Positions 46,926 to 55,757 of a DNA stretch of 64,000 nt are shown piece after piece. The translations under genes and the position numbers were made by a program. The DNA is taken from assembly GCF_002591915.1 (NCBI RefSeq), contig NZ_NIHB01000004.1:142459-206458 (forward strand), read 5' to 3'. The stretch comes from Marinicella litoralis (GTDB lineage Bacteria > Pseudomonadota > Gammaproteobacteria > Xanthomonadales > Marinicellaceae). Below the pieces are notes generated by a model. That model made no database searches, had not been told where the DNA came from, and saw nothing but the letters and a program-made list of their open reading frames with translations. Numbering within the stretch: position 1 is the first letter of the stretch; every line of letters begins with the position of its first letter.

Positions 46926-48179
46926 TCAGTGGGCTGTGGCATCTTTATGAGTATTGATGAACCGCATCATGGTGATGGCCAACATGATGGCCAGGAAAGG
47001 AATGCAGGTGTACAGGATGCCTTGCCATTGGTAGTTGAATAGCACCCAGCCAGCCATCAAGGAAGACAAGCCTTGAAAGGTGAAGATGCTGAAATCGTTG
47101 ATGCCTTGGACTTTGTGACGTTCATGGTTGTGATAGCTCAAAGGCAATAATGTGGTGCCAGCATAGAATAAAAAATTCCAACCAATGCCTAATAAAATCA
47201 GTGCCCACCAGTAATGCAATAACTCATGACCTTGACTGGCGATGACCACCACGCCAATGAACATCAAAGTACCCACCAATAAAAAGTATTTGGTTTTGAT
47301 TCTAGAGCCCAACCAGATGGTCAACAGAGAAGGCAGGTACATGGCGGCTACATGTGATTGAATCACCCACTTGGTGTGTTCCAATGAATGGTTGTGAAGT
47401 TGGTGCATACTCAATGGGGTGGCTGTCATCACAAAACTCATTAAACCAAACCCCAGAGCCGCAGCGACCATGGCCACTATAAATACGGGTTGTTTGGCAA
47501 TTTCAGTCATCGAGCGGGTGGGTTGGCTGATGACATCTTCTGCTAATTCGGGTGCTTTGAACCTTGAAACAATGGTGATGGCAATTGCAGCCAATATCAT
47601 GATACCGAAAAAGGTACCGGTATAATCTTGTGAAGCAGCCATCCAGTCTTTACTGACAAAGGCCAATTCAGGACCTATCAAGGCAGCGAAAATTCCAGTC
47701 AACATCAAAAGTGAAACGGCTTTGGGTATGTCTTTCTGGTCAGCCAAGCTTTCTATCGCTGCAAACCTGAGTTGTTGCGCAAATGAACCACTGAAGCCCA
47801 TCACAAAAGCTGCAGTAACAAAAAGATAAAAAAGTGCAGTTTTTATGGCCAATACAGCCAATAAACCACCAACTATTCCAGAACAAAAGCCCAACATGGT
47901 CGCTTTGCGCCGGCCAAGTTTTTTGGCCAAAAAGGCTGCTGGAATGGTGGCCACTGCTGTGCCAGCAATCATGAATGACAAAGGCAATGTAACCAGTGAT
48001 GGACTGGGAGCCATTTGTTTTGAAATGATGCCGCCGATGAATACCATCATTGGGGCCGCCGCTGTAATCAGCGGTTGGGTTAAAAACAAGATGCTGATGT
48101 TTTTATGCAGTCCAGAAAATCGATTGATCAAAAAAGAAATCAGTAACAATGCAATAAATATCATCAATAATTGGTACAT
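46926..48179 (-). CDS. Major facilitator superfamily transporter
   Basis: The 417-aa protein has twelve predicted membrane segments. The loop 2-3 motif is present as AKKLGRRKATMLG (about residues 84-96), which is the general MFS gating sequence. A central charged loop separates the two halves around residue 205-220. The substrate cannot be named; drug efflux or sugar/peptide uptake are both possible. It is a single gene on the minus strand, divergent from the metalloprotease gene. Confidence 0.85.
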   Translation of the reverse strand: MYQLLMIFIALLLISFLINRFSGLHKNISILFLTQPLITAAAPMMVFIGGIISKQMAPSPSLVTLPLSFMIAGTAVATIPAAFLAKKLGRRKATMLGFCSGIVGGLLAVLAIKTALFYLFVTAAFVMGFSGSFAQQLRFAAIESLADQKDIPKAVSLLMLTGIFAALIGPELAFVSKDWMAASQDYTGTFFGIMILAAIAITIVSRFKAPELAEDVISQPTRSMTEIAKQPVFIVAMVAAALGFGLMSFVMTATPLSMHQLHNHSLEHTKWVIQSHVAAMYLPSLLTIWLGSRIKTKYFLLVGTLMFIGVVVIASQGHELLHYWWALILLGIGWNFLFYAGTTLLPLSYHNHERHKVQGINDFSIFTFQGLSSLMAGWVLFNYQWQGILYTCIPFLAIMLAITMMRFINTHKDATAH

Positions 48180-48396
48180 GAAAGCTTCGTCCTAAATATG
48201 GTTATGCGTGGTGAAATAACAGATTGTAATTCTGCTGGGTGAAAATAGCGAACATCAATCAAGCAGATTGATTTTTATTTCATGTTAATAAAATAGGTGT
48301 CTACAATTCGCGCCTGTTGGACAATGGGTTAAAAAAGTCAGTATATTTAGCAACATAAAATATGAACCAGTTGGCTTTTTCCACCGCAAGCCTGTT

Positions 48397-48402
48397 TATA
48401 AT
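48397..48402 (+). promoter_or_regulatory. Possible -10 element of the metalloprotease promoter
   Basis: A perfect TATAAT lies 31 bases before the ATG. The best -35 candidate, TTGGCT (48371-48376), is 20 bases away, longer than optimal. Confidence 0.3.
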
Positions 48403-48432
48403 GGCTGTAAGTAAATATTAGATGCGATCATC

Positions 48433-50058
48433 ATGACAAACAGAACTGGACAAAAAACAACAGGTAGATTTTATAATTCATTGGATAGGAATTTTTATAT
48501 CTACCGTCAGCGATTGTGGGTAGTCTTGATTTTGTCGTTTAATGTGACCGTACACGCTAAGCTGCAAACGCAACAGAATGAGGTGTTCACTGCGGAGACT
48601 TTCGCCTGTACATTGTATCAAGTGGCAAGCCAGCAGGTTGATTCAAAGCATGCAGTCAGTTTGCATTGTGAAGATGACCAAGGATTGTCGTATGAAGTCA
48701 AAGGATTGAATGCAGCGATCAAACAACAGTATTTTCTGGCCAATCAAGCCATTGAAAATAAATTAATGGAAGGCCTTGAAAGAATGACTGGCATCAAAGC
48801 AACGCACACGGCACAAATGTTGAATGCCAAGTCGAAACTAAGACAACAACTTAAGCAGGCAGCACATCCAAAATTAATGGTCAGTCATTTTCAATGGTTC
48901 TCTGACAAAATAAATATTAATGACCAATCCAATTGGCAGGTTGATTGGGATGAAGTGGCTATAGATGCCAAATTGAAAGATTTTTCAGTGGCCGAAATGT
49001 CTAATTTGTTGGCCGTCACTGAAGGTTTGGTTGAAAGAACGGCTTTGGTGATTCATGTCACCGCCAATGATTTCAGTACCACAGCGACGCCAACTTCATT
49101 GGGTGATTCTGTTTTTGGCACCGATGGAGACGCCGTTAATTTGGCCTCTCAATACAGCGCTTGTTCCTATGACCAGTTTAATTTCTTGGCAGCCCAAGGT
49201 CAGCACATTGTTGATGGCGTGGTCCAATTGACCATAGATATGGATGTTCAAGGCATTTCCAGTGGGACTGTGAGGAACGCAGTGGTTACTGCGGGCAATG
49301 AATTATTTGGTAGCTTGTTTTCCCAGGCCGATCACATCATGTTTGCTTTGCCACCAAATACAGATGGCAGTTGGATTGCTTATGCTTCAGTGAATGGTTC
49401 ATCTTCGGTATACAACGACAATTGGGCCACCTATGTCAGTGCTCAAATGCATGAATTGGGGCACAACTTGGGTATGGGACATTCAGGCATTGGTGGCAAT
49501 GAGTATGCCGACACTTCTGGCATGATGGGTTATTCATATTCCAATGATGATGGTCCCTTGATGTGTTTTAACTCGGCAAAAAGTTCAAAATTTGGTTGGT
49601 ACAATAACAAAGAACTGACCTTCTTTGAGGATGATTGGCTAATTGGGCAGGGTACTTGGTCAGGTAAAGTCATCGGTTTGGCTGATTATGATCAAGTGGC
49701 AGCAGATCAATATGTATTACTCAAAATTCATACAGAAAATGGTAATGTGAATTCCTCCAGTCTGAACATCAATTTTAATCGAGACGCCGGAATCAACAGT
49801 GGGACGCGTATTGGAAAAGATCGGTTGATGGTGGTATCAACCAACTCGCCAACTGGCTACAACACCACTTTATTAGAGGCTGACCTTGGAATTGGTGAAT
49901 CGCATACTTTTGCAAATTATTGGCTGAGTGGTACGGATTTAATCATCACCGTGAACGATATCAGTACAGACGTCAATGGTTTGATGTATGCTGATGTTGA
50001 AATCAGTGTTGATTTCAATATTCTGGATATCATTTTTGGCAATGGATTCGATTTGTAG
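48433..50058 (+). CDS. Secreted zinc metalloprotease (gametolysin/M11-like) with C-terminal IFGNGFD tail
   Basis: The 541-aa protein has an N-terminal hydrophobic segment (WVVLILSFNVTVHA, about residues 30-44) preceded by an unusually long charged region. The zinc site HELGHNLGMGH near residues 339-349 is a complete HExxHxxGxxH metzincin motif, with a probable Met-turn in SGMMGYSYS about ten residues later. The C-terminal part is beta-rich and ends IIFGNGFDL, a tail shared with other secreted proteins in the window. It is likely exported and acts on extracellular protein. No clear ribosome binding site precedes the ATG. Confidence 0.85.
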   Translation: MTNRTGQKTTGRFYNSLDRNFYIYRQRLWVVLILSFNVTVHAKLQTQQNEVFTAETFACTLYQVASQQVDSKHAVSLHCEDDQGLSYEVKGLNAAIKQQYFLANQAIENKLMEGLERMTGIKATHTAQMLNAKSKLRQQLKQAAHPKLMVSHFQWFSDKININDQSNWQVDWDEVAIDAKLKDFSVAEMSNLLAVTEGLVERTALVIHVTANDFSTTATPTSLGDSVFGTDGDAVNLASQYSACSYDQFNFLAAQGQHIVDGVVQLTIDMDVQGISSGTVRNAVVTAGNELFGSLFSQADHIMFALPPNTDGSWIAYASVNGSSSVYNDNWATYVSAQMHELGHNLGMGHSGIGGNEYADTSGMMGYSYSNDDGPLMCFNSAKSSKFGWYNNKELTFFEDDWLIGQGTWSGKVIGLADYDQVAADQYVLLKIHTENGNVNSSSLNINFNRDAGINSGTRIGKDRLMVVSTNSPTGYNTTLLEADLGIGESHTFANYWLSGTDLIITVNDISTDVNGLMYADVEISVDFNILDIIFGNGFDL

Positions 50059-50178
50059 TATATCCCGCGTTTAAATAGTTATCCCAGTAATGCATGGAAT
50101 CTCTGCTTAATGTTGAACTGAACTGGAATAGGGTGCTTATTTGACATAGCAAAACCTTTTAAGCCATTCAAAGTGAAA

Positions 50179-51039
50179 ATGAATATGGACAAAGATAAGA
50201 AAGTACAGCAGATCATCCTGATCGAAGGTTTGTACAACGTTGTGGTTCTGGTGTTGAAAGTGATTGTGGGCTTGGCAACCCATTCATTGGCAATTTTAGG
50301 TGATGCGATTCATTCATTGACTGATGTTTTGAATAATGTGGTGATTTGGATGGTGATGCGCGTGGCGGTTAAACCTGCTGATGATGATCATCCTTATGGC
50401 CACAGAAAATTTGAGACCATGGGGGTGTTTGCCTTGGCCTCTTTGTTGGTTGTTTTGGCGGTGGAGTTAATACTTCAAACCATCAGAGCCGAAAGTCAGG
50501 AAATCATCAGTGAACCTTGGGGTCTGGGATTGATGATGGTGGTGCTGTTACTGAATATATCCGTTTCCTTATGGGAACGTCATTGGGCCAAGAAACTGGA
50601 CTCCGATATTTTACTTGCCGATGCACAACATACCCTGGTTGATGTGATCACCACAATCTTGGTGATTGTCAGTTGGCAACTCTCAGTCATGGGCTACCTG
50701 TGGTTGGACAAGTTGTGTGCGGTGGGTGTGGCTTGTTTGGTGTTGTATTTTGCGTTTGGTCTTTATCAAAAAGTGGTGCCCATTTTGGTCGATGGATTTG
50801 CCATTGACCCAGAGTTGTTAAGTAAAGCGTCAATGAAAGTGGCTGGGGTCAGGGAAGTGCGACAGGTGCGTTCTCGCTGGATTGGTGACATCAAGGCCGT
50901 CGACTTAATCATTGCGGTTGATGCACACCTGAACATCACTGAGTCGCATGACATTGCACATGAAGTTGAAGACATATTGGTGGCCGCGTTTAAAGTGGCC
51001 GATGTTTCCATACATGTAGAACCTTATGAGGTGGATTGA
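50179..51039 (+). CDS. Cation diffusion facilitator (CDF) metal exporter
   Basis: The protein (286 aa from ATG 50179; GTG 50173 is possible) has six membrane segments and a C-terminal cytoplasmic ferredoxin-like domain. The metal site is HxxxD in TM2 (His45-Asp49, AIHSLTD) and HxxxD in TM5 (His151-Asp155, AQHTLVD), the HD-HD arrangement that favours Zn2+ or Cd2+. DDDHPYGHRKFE is the usual TM2-TM3 loop. It exports divalent metal ions in exchange for protons. It converges with the PycTM-like gene, 13 bases apart. Confidence 0.92.
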   Translation: MNMDKDKKVQQIILIEGLYNVVVLVLKVIVGLATHSLAILGDAIHSLTDVLNNVVIWMVMRVAVKPADDDHPYGHRKFETMGVFALASLLVVLAVELILQTIRAESQEIISEPWGLGLMMVVLLLNISVSLWERHWAKKLDSDILLADAQHTLVDVITTILVIVSWQLSVMGYLWLDKLCAVGVACLVLYFAFGLYQKVVPILVDGFAIDPELLSKASMKVAGVREVRQVRSRWIGDIKAVDLIIAVDAHLNITESHDIAHEVEDILVAAFKVADVSIHVEPYEVD

Positions 51040-51052
51040 ATTGATGAGAAGC

Positions 51053-51634
51053 TTATGCCACCCAACCCATAAAAGGTATCAATTGCAACACAAATAAAGT
51101 GACCAAACTGACGGAAGCAACAGACATGGCTTGTAAAAATCGTCGTCGTTTCATGTCTCTGAGGTATGAGACTTTGAGTAATTCATAGGACAACTCTTGT
51201 TCAATGTTCATACCATTTAATTGGTTCATGAATTCAGACATGCTTTTACCATTGCTTAAGTAAAACAGACCTTTGACTTGATCTTGGTCTTTCAATACTT
51301 CAGGTGCGACTCGTCGAGTGGGGTACAGAACTGAGCCAAAAAATGTAGCCGGTAATATAATCAATATCCAAGTGGCGATGGTCGCCAAGTGATACCACTG
51401 CGTTGAAATCCCCGACCATGTGTTGAACTTTATCACCATTCCGATGGTGAAAATAAACCCAATACCGACAATTTGTGCTTTGGTGTCATAGGTGCGTATG
51501 TTGTCTTGAGCTTCTTTCAAGGCCGCATAGATGAATTGGGTTTTCTGTTCACTGAACAAGGGGTGTTGTTGCACCTTCTGGGTCATTTTGGTGACGGACA
51601 TGGCGGTAATTTTTGAAGCCGTAAAAGTTCGCAT
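51053..51634 (-). CDS. Pycsar-effector-like (PycTM/DUF5706) membrane protein
   Basis: The 193-aa protein has a helical N-terminus, then the family-type DTKAQIVGIGF (Asp50, Lys52, Ala53) at the start of a membrane hairpin (segments about 54-70 and 83-104), an LYPTRR exit (residues 103-108), GLFYLSNG, a charged helical region with ELLKVSYLRDMKRR, and a third membrane segment (167-187). This order matches the PycTM effector of the cyclic-pyrimidine (Pycsar) defence system, which damages the membrane on binding cCMP/cUMP. No pyrimidine cyclase gene is nearby, so it is an orphan; solitary homologues also occur, and their function is unknown to me. Confidence 0.65.
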   Translation of the reverse strand: MRTFTASKITAMSVTKMTQKVQQHPLFSEQKTQFIYAALKEAQDNIRTYDTKAQIVGIGFIFTIGMVIKFNTWSGISTQWYHLATIATWILIILPATFFGSVLYPTRRVAPEVLKDQDQVKGLFYLSNGKSMSEFMNQLNGMNIEQELSYELLKVSYLRDMKRRRFLQAMSVASVSLVTLFVLQLIPFMGWVA

Positions 51635-51767
51635 TCTATCCGAGTTTATTCAGACAGGCTATGCCTTTTTGTGCTAAATATAGGTTTTTTTGTTTATATT
51701 CTTAAGGTGAGGTCGATCAGTCAATTGAGCATTTAAGGGTTATAAAAAATAACCCTTGATCACAGCC

Positions 51768-52544
51768 TTATTTTTTGTCAGTCAGTTTTTCAAAGACCAC
51801 AATGAATCGATCGGTTTTGCCACGTACTTCAGGATCAAAAACAGACTGGCTTTTGTCATCATCTGGGTTGGCCAATGCAACAGATTCAGCCACCCGTTTA
51901 AAGCCCAATGCTTCCATTTGATCAATCGCAAAGTCTTTTTCAATGCGATGCAATGAATGTGTATCTTGGGCTTGACGTGCTGAGTTGGCTTGGTGGTCAA
52001 CTATCAGAAAGCGTCCTCCTGGTTTTAAGCCGCGGTGTATTTGTTGAATGAAGTTGTTATGATCAATTTGTGGCCAATTATTGACCTTATCGTCATAAAA
52101 TAAATCATGGTAAGACATGATGATGAGCGCCGCATTGAGCGTATTTTCCTGGATACCCAGGTCATCGACTTCACGATCATGTTGAATCATTTGAGTCATG
52201 TTGTTTTGGCTCATGCGTTGACTCAAGGCGTCATTGACAAAATTTCGATAGGCTTGGTTGTTGTGCAAATAGACCTTGCCGCCTTCACCAACCACTCGTG
52301 CGATCAATTCTGAGTAATACCCACCGCCACCGAATACGTCAAACACGACATCACCATGACCGATGTTTAACAAGGCCAAAGTGACATCTGGACGGCTTCT
52401 TGTGTCGCGTTGTCTGTCGGCTTCACTGCGATCTGGGGCAGACAGGGCTTGTGTGATGATGTCACTTGCGTGGTTTTCTGGCTTGTGTGCTTGAACAGGT
52501 GATAATATTAATATCAATGAAATCAGGATCCATGATTTATACAT
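51768..52544 (-). CDS. Exported class I SAM-dependent methyltransferase-like protein
   Basis: The 258-aa protein starts with a signal peptide (MYKSWILISLILILSPVQAHK). The mature chain has a Rossmann methyltransferase core: motif I VFDVFGGGGYYSELIARVVG near residues 67-86, IMSYHDLFY, and GLKPGGRFLIVDHQA. It resembles the COG4798 family of predicted exported methyltransferases. SAM is not expected in the periplasm, so either the signal is retained as an anchor or the fold has another role. Monocistronic. Confidence 0.85.
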   Translation of the reverse strand: MYKSWILISLILILSPVQAHKPENHASDIITQALSAPDRSEADRQRDTRSRPDVTLALLNIGHGDVVFDVFGGGGYYSELIARVVGEGGKVYLHNNQAYRNFVNDALSQRMSQNNMTQMIQHDREVDDLGIQENTLNAALIIMSYHDLFYDDKVNNWPQIDHNNFIQQIHRGLKPGGRFLIVDHQANSARQAQDTHSLHRIEKDFAIDQMEALGFKRVAESVALANPDDDKSQSVFDPEVRGKTDRFIVVFEKLTDKK

Positions 52545-52740
52545 TTTAAACCTCGTTTTAGGCTTTCAACTCTGTAGTTATTATAACAGTTCTGTATGGT
52601 GGGTAATGTGCAGATAGTCATCGACTGTGATATTACATTTGGCTTGAATGAATGATCATTGGAACGACTCAGTAAAAACCAGGCATCATGGCAGACATTG
52701 AATTATAATTGCTGAGACAAAAGAAACAGACACCGCAATA

Positions 52741-53355
52741 ATGAATTGGTTGGCCCACACATTACTTTCTAAAAACAACATTGAATACCAGCTGGGGAAT
52801 GTCCTGGCTGATCCTTTAAGAGGTGCTGCATGGAAGGGTGCCAGCCAATCATTGATTGAAGGCATGAAAATGCACAAAGCAATTGATAAATTCACTGATA
52901 AACATCCGGTTTTGACATTGAGTAAGTCAAAACTAGGTTCCAAGGGTCACCTCAAGGGCGTGGTATTGGATTTATTGTACGATCATTTTTTGTCGCAAAA
53001 TTGGCAAGCCTATTGCCGATATGACCTGACAGACTTTTTGTTGGTGTTCAATCGTAAGGCCTTTGTGTCGTCTCGTGATTATCCTGACAAAGCCAAAAGG
53101 ATAGTCAGTCGCATGGCTGAGACCAATTTATTGGGTAATTATCAAACATTTAATGGTTTGATCATAGCTTTAGAACGCATCGATCAACGCCTATCGGCCA
53201 GAACGCATGCCAGGGAAACTGCCACACAATACTTGCCTGTTTTAGAGCAGCATTATGACGACCTCAAAGCAGACTTCACTGCATTTTTTCCTGAGTTGGT
53301 GGTGTATTTTAAAAACCATCAACTCGGTAGTGCCAACAACCATTGTTTGCTTTAA
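52741..53355 (+). CDS. acpH: Acyl carrier protein phosphodiesterase
   Basis: The 204-aa protein has the AcpH/DUF479 pattern: MNWLAHTLLSKNNIEYQLGN, MHKAIDKFTDKHPVL with metal-binding His and Asp, and VLDLLYDHFLSQNW. The enzyme removes the 4'-phosphopantetheine arm from holo-ACP. Length is close to that of the E. coli protein (193). It is followed by the metallo-beta-lactamase gene 70 bases on. Confidence 0.93.
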   Translation: MNWLAHTLLSKNNIEYQLGNVLADPLRGAAWKGASQSLIEGMKMHKAIDKFTDKHPVLTLSKSKLGSKGHLKGVVLDLLYDHFLSQNWQAYCRYDLTDFLLVFNRKAFVSSRDYPDKAKRIVSRMAETNLLGNYQTFNGLIIALERIDQRLSARTHARETATQYLPVLEQHYDDLKADFTAFFPELVVYFKNHQLGSANNHCLL

Positions 53356-53425
53356 TCAACAGCTGGCAACGCATTGATTTTACAATGACCATTAATAACC
53401 ATTAAATGAGGCAAACCAAACAACC

Positions 53426-54136
53426 ATGAAATTACTGCTACCTTTGTTGTTTTTTCTATTGAATGGCTGTACGTCCAAGGACATAGACAGGTCATTACAA
53501 ATCAAAGCGATTGACGAGGATGTTTATCTGCATACATCTTTTAAGATAATTGAAGGTTATGGTTGGGTAGGTTCAAACGGCTTGGTGGTGGTCATTAATC
53601 AGCAAGCCGTTATTATCGACACGCCTTGGTCAGAACAAGACACAGCCGAATTGCTGTCGTGGATTGCCGCACAAAATTTGACAGTGGTGGCCAGCATTTC
53701 AACCCACTTTCATGACGACAGAACGGCAGGTATTGGGTTGCTTAATGCGAAATCAGTGCCAACCTATACATCTTTATTTACCGATGAAATCCTCACCAGT
53801 AAAGGCCTGCCTACAGCCAGTCATGTATTCACAGGGGATCATGTTTTGATGTTCAATGAACGGCTGGAAATTTATTACCCTGGTGAAGGACACAGCAGTG
53901 ATAATTTGGTGGTGTGGTTACCGCACAATCAACTTTTGTTCGGTGGTTGTTTGGTCAGGCCACTGGCATGGCAGAGTTTGGGCTTTACCGGAGATGCCAA
54001 TGTAGCGCAATGGGCTGATTCAATCAACAACATCCAAAGTAAATTTCCAGTCATTGATAAAGTGGTCCCTGGTCATGGGGAGATGGGTGATGCAGCTATA
54101 CTCAGCCACACCATCGACTTGGTGGGTAAGCATTGA
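53426..54136 (+). CDS. Subclass B1 metallo-beta-lactamase, predicted lipoprotein
   Basis: The 236-aa protein carries all six B1 zinc ligands: His94, His96 and Asp98 in THFHDDRTAG, His156 in GEGHSSDNLVVW, Cys175 in LFGGCLV and His217 in VPGHG (standard H116, H118, D120, H196, C221, H263). Arg177-Pro178 and a downstream GDAN match the substrate-binding segment (Lys224/Asn233 region) of B1 enzymes. The N-terminus has a lipobox (FLLNGC/TSKD), so it is probably membrane-anchored in the periplasm, as NDM is. B1 enzymes hydrolyse most beta-lactams including carbapenems. No mobile element or resistance gene surrounds it, so it looks like a resident chromosomal gene. Activity is predicted only. Confidence 0.92.
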   Translation: MKLLLPLLFFLLNGCTSKDIDRSLQIKAIDEDVYLHTSFKIIEGYGWVGSNGLVVVINQQAVIIDTPWSEQDTAELLSWIAAQNLTVVASISTHFHDDRTAGIGLLNAKSVPTYTSLFTDEILTSKGLPTASHVFTGDHVLMFNERLEIYYPGEGHSSDNLVVWLPHNQLLFGGCLVRPLAWQSLGFTGDANVAQWADSINNIQSKFPVIDKVVPGHGEMGDAAILSHTIDLVGKH

Positions 54137-54297
54137 AGTTAAACTAAAATACCGCAAAGTGGGTTTCATGATTTTCTTCAATCACTTGAGCTGATTGATG
54201 CCGCCCAGACTTTGACAACAATTTGACAGACAGTGTAGGAAAATACGTCTTGCAAGTTTTTACACCCTTCAACAACCAATTAATTGGGAGAATCACT

Positions 54298-54795
54298 TTG
54301 TACTTAAAAAGCAAACAACAACAAATCTTCGGATTGGTCTTCTGGCTGCTGCTGTGTTTTGGTATTTCTGCCATAGGTGCCATGGCATCAATCCAAGCCA
54401 GATCGTTTTATGTTGAGTTGATCCAACCGGCTTGGGCTCCACCTGGGTGGTTGTTCGGCCCAGTGTGGACAGTGTTGTATGCGATGATGGCGATAGCTGC
54501 ATGGTTGGTGTGGCGCCAAGGCGGATTCAAAGAGAATCGAGTGGCACTGACATTGTTTTTGCTGCAGCTGTTCATCAATGGACTGTGGAGCTGGTTGTTT
54601 TTCGCCTGGCAAATGGGTGCAGCCTCATTATTCAATATTGTTGTGTTGTGGGGCTTGATCGTGGCAACTCTGTGGACATTCATACGAACCAGTCATTGGG
54701 CAGCGGGCTTGTTGGTTCCTTACCTCTTGTGGGTCAGTTTTGCGACCGCACTGAATTATGCCATGTGGCAATTGAATCCACAGATACTGGGATAG
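54298..54795 (+). CDS. tspO: TspO/MBR family tryptophan-rich sensory protein
   Basis: The five-TM protein has the family motifs IQPAWAPPGWLFGPVWTVLY (around residues 42-61), NGLWSWLFF and, near the C-terminus, PYLLWVSFATALNYAMW. Members bind tetrapyrroles and cholesterol-like ligands. The start is probably TTG 54298, giving 165 aa, because GGGAG lies eight bases upstream and the length is normal; the longer frame begins at another TTG (54223) without a ribosome binding site. There are no carotenoid genes nearby. Confidence 0.92.
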   Translation: MYLKSKQQQIFGLVFWLLLCFGISAIGAMASIQARSFYVELIQPAWAPPGWLFGPVWTVLYAMMAIAAWLVWRQGGFKENRVALTLFLLQLFINGLWSWLFFAWQMGAASLFNIVVLWGLIVATLWTFIRTSHWAAGLLVPYLLWVSFATALNYAMWQLNPQILG

Positions 54796-54840
54796 TATGT
54801 GGTTTTTAAATTGCATGCAAATTCTTGGATTTTATGCTGT

Positions 54841-54880
54841 TAAAGAAACAACGGTATGTCAATCAATTGGCATACCGTTG
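54841..54880 (-). terminator. Intrinsic terminator of the gene at 54910
   Basis: A perfect ten-base stem CAACGGTATG/CATACCGTTG (54849-54858/54871-54880) with a 12-base loop is followed on the minus strand by TTTCTTTA. It may also stop tspO transcription, though the plus-strand side lacks a T run. Confidence 0.7.
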
Positions 54881-54909
54881 GGTTGTTACGAAAAAGGCCC
54901 ATTGAGTGC

Positions 54910-55740
54910 TTAATCAAAGCCATTGCGAAAAATCAAATCATTTTCTCTGATCATCAAGGATGTCAGCTTTAAAGGATTTTCAAATTCGCCAAAGGACAAT
55001 ATGGTATAAAACCACCGCCATGTCCGGTTGCTGGGTGCATAGCTGAGAATCCAATGATTGTCATAATTAAATTCATCCTTATAGTCCCCATCATTTTCCA
55101 GACTGATCCCATATTCGCCGGTTGACATCATACTGATTGCATTGATGTTTTTGTAAACCCCAATGCCGTCTATGGATGAACTTGAGTCATACTCTAAACT
55201 GAAAACACTGCCATCATAACGAACCATGTCGGCCGCAACAACACCCAATGAGCCGATGGTGGCTGGGCCATCAATAGAAAAAATCAAATCCCCATTTTCA
55301 ACGTCGAAAGTAAATGCATTGATGTTGATGTGTTGGAGGTTTTGTGCCACCGAATCAAAGAAATAGCCGAAAGTGGTACAGTTAAAATCATTACAACGGA
55401 TGATGTCAGATTTTAAGACTGAAGCGCCATTAACTCGAGTGTCCACATCAAATGAAAAATATTTTGTTCCATCGACTTCGTAATGAAAGCCGTCAACAAT
55501 GGCCCCTCTGATGTCTCTGATTACCGTTGGTGAAATTGAACCACTGGGTGCTACACCATCGCCATAGTCAATCAATAAGTCATTTGGAAGAATGGAAATT
55601 CCGCCGTCATTGAGGTGACCGATGTCTACCGAATAATTAATTTGTTGTACATAACTAGGAATGGCTTGAGCATGGACAATCATTACATTGAACAACAAAG
55701 CCAGCATCACTGAACCTTGTTTGATGAGTTGTTTATTCAT
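54910..55740 (-). CDS. Secreted beta-rich protein of unknown function with IFRNGFD C-terminus
   Basis: The 276-aa precursor has a signal peptide (ending MIVHAQA) and an all-beta, Asp/Ser/Gly-rich mature part with repeating strands such as YFSFDVDTRVNG and LIFSIDGPATIGS. The chain ends DLIFRNGFD, part of a tail shared with other secreted proteins here. The start at 55740 has a GAGGAG ribosome binding site and lies 18 bases below the stop of the beta-helix gene, so the two form an operon. No catalytic motif is recognised. Confidence 0.8.
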   Translation of the reverse strand: MNKQLIKQGSVMLALLFNVMIVHAQAIPSYVQQINYSVDIGHLNDGGISILPNDLLIDYGDGVAPSGSISPTVIRDIRGAIVDGFHYEVDGTKYFSFDVDTRVNGASVLKSDIIRCNDFNCTTFGYFFDSVAQNLQHININAFTFDVENGDLIFSIDGPATIGSLGVVAADMVRYDGSVFSLEYDSSSSIDGIGVYKNINAISMMSTGEYGISLENDGDYKDEFNYDNHWILSYAPSNRTWRWFYTILSFGEFENPLKLTSLMIRENDLIFRNGFD

Positions 55741-55757
55741 TTCAGTTCTCCTCAAAA

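Noticed and set aside
53426-54136. Metallo-beta-lactamase as a recently acquired resistance gene
   Set aside because: No flanking transposase, integron site or base-composition jump by eye; neighbours acpH and tspO look chromosomal.
54432-54809. 125-aa frame in another phase over tspO
   Set aside because: Overlaps the well-supported TspO frame, which carries all family motifs.
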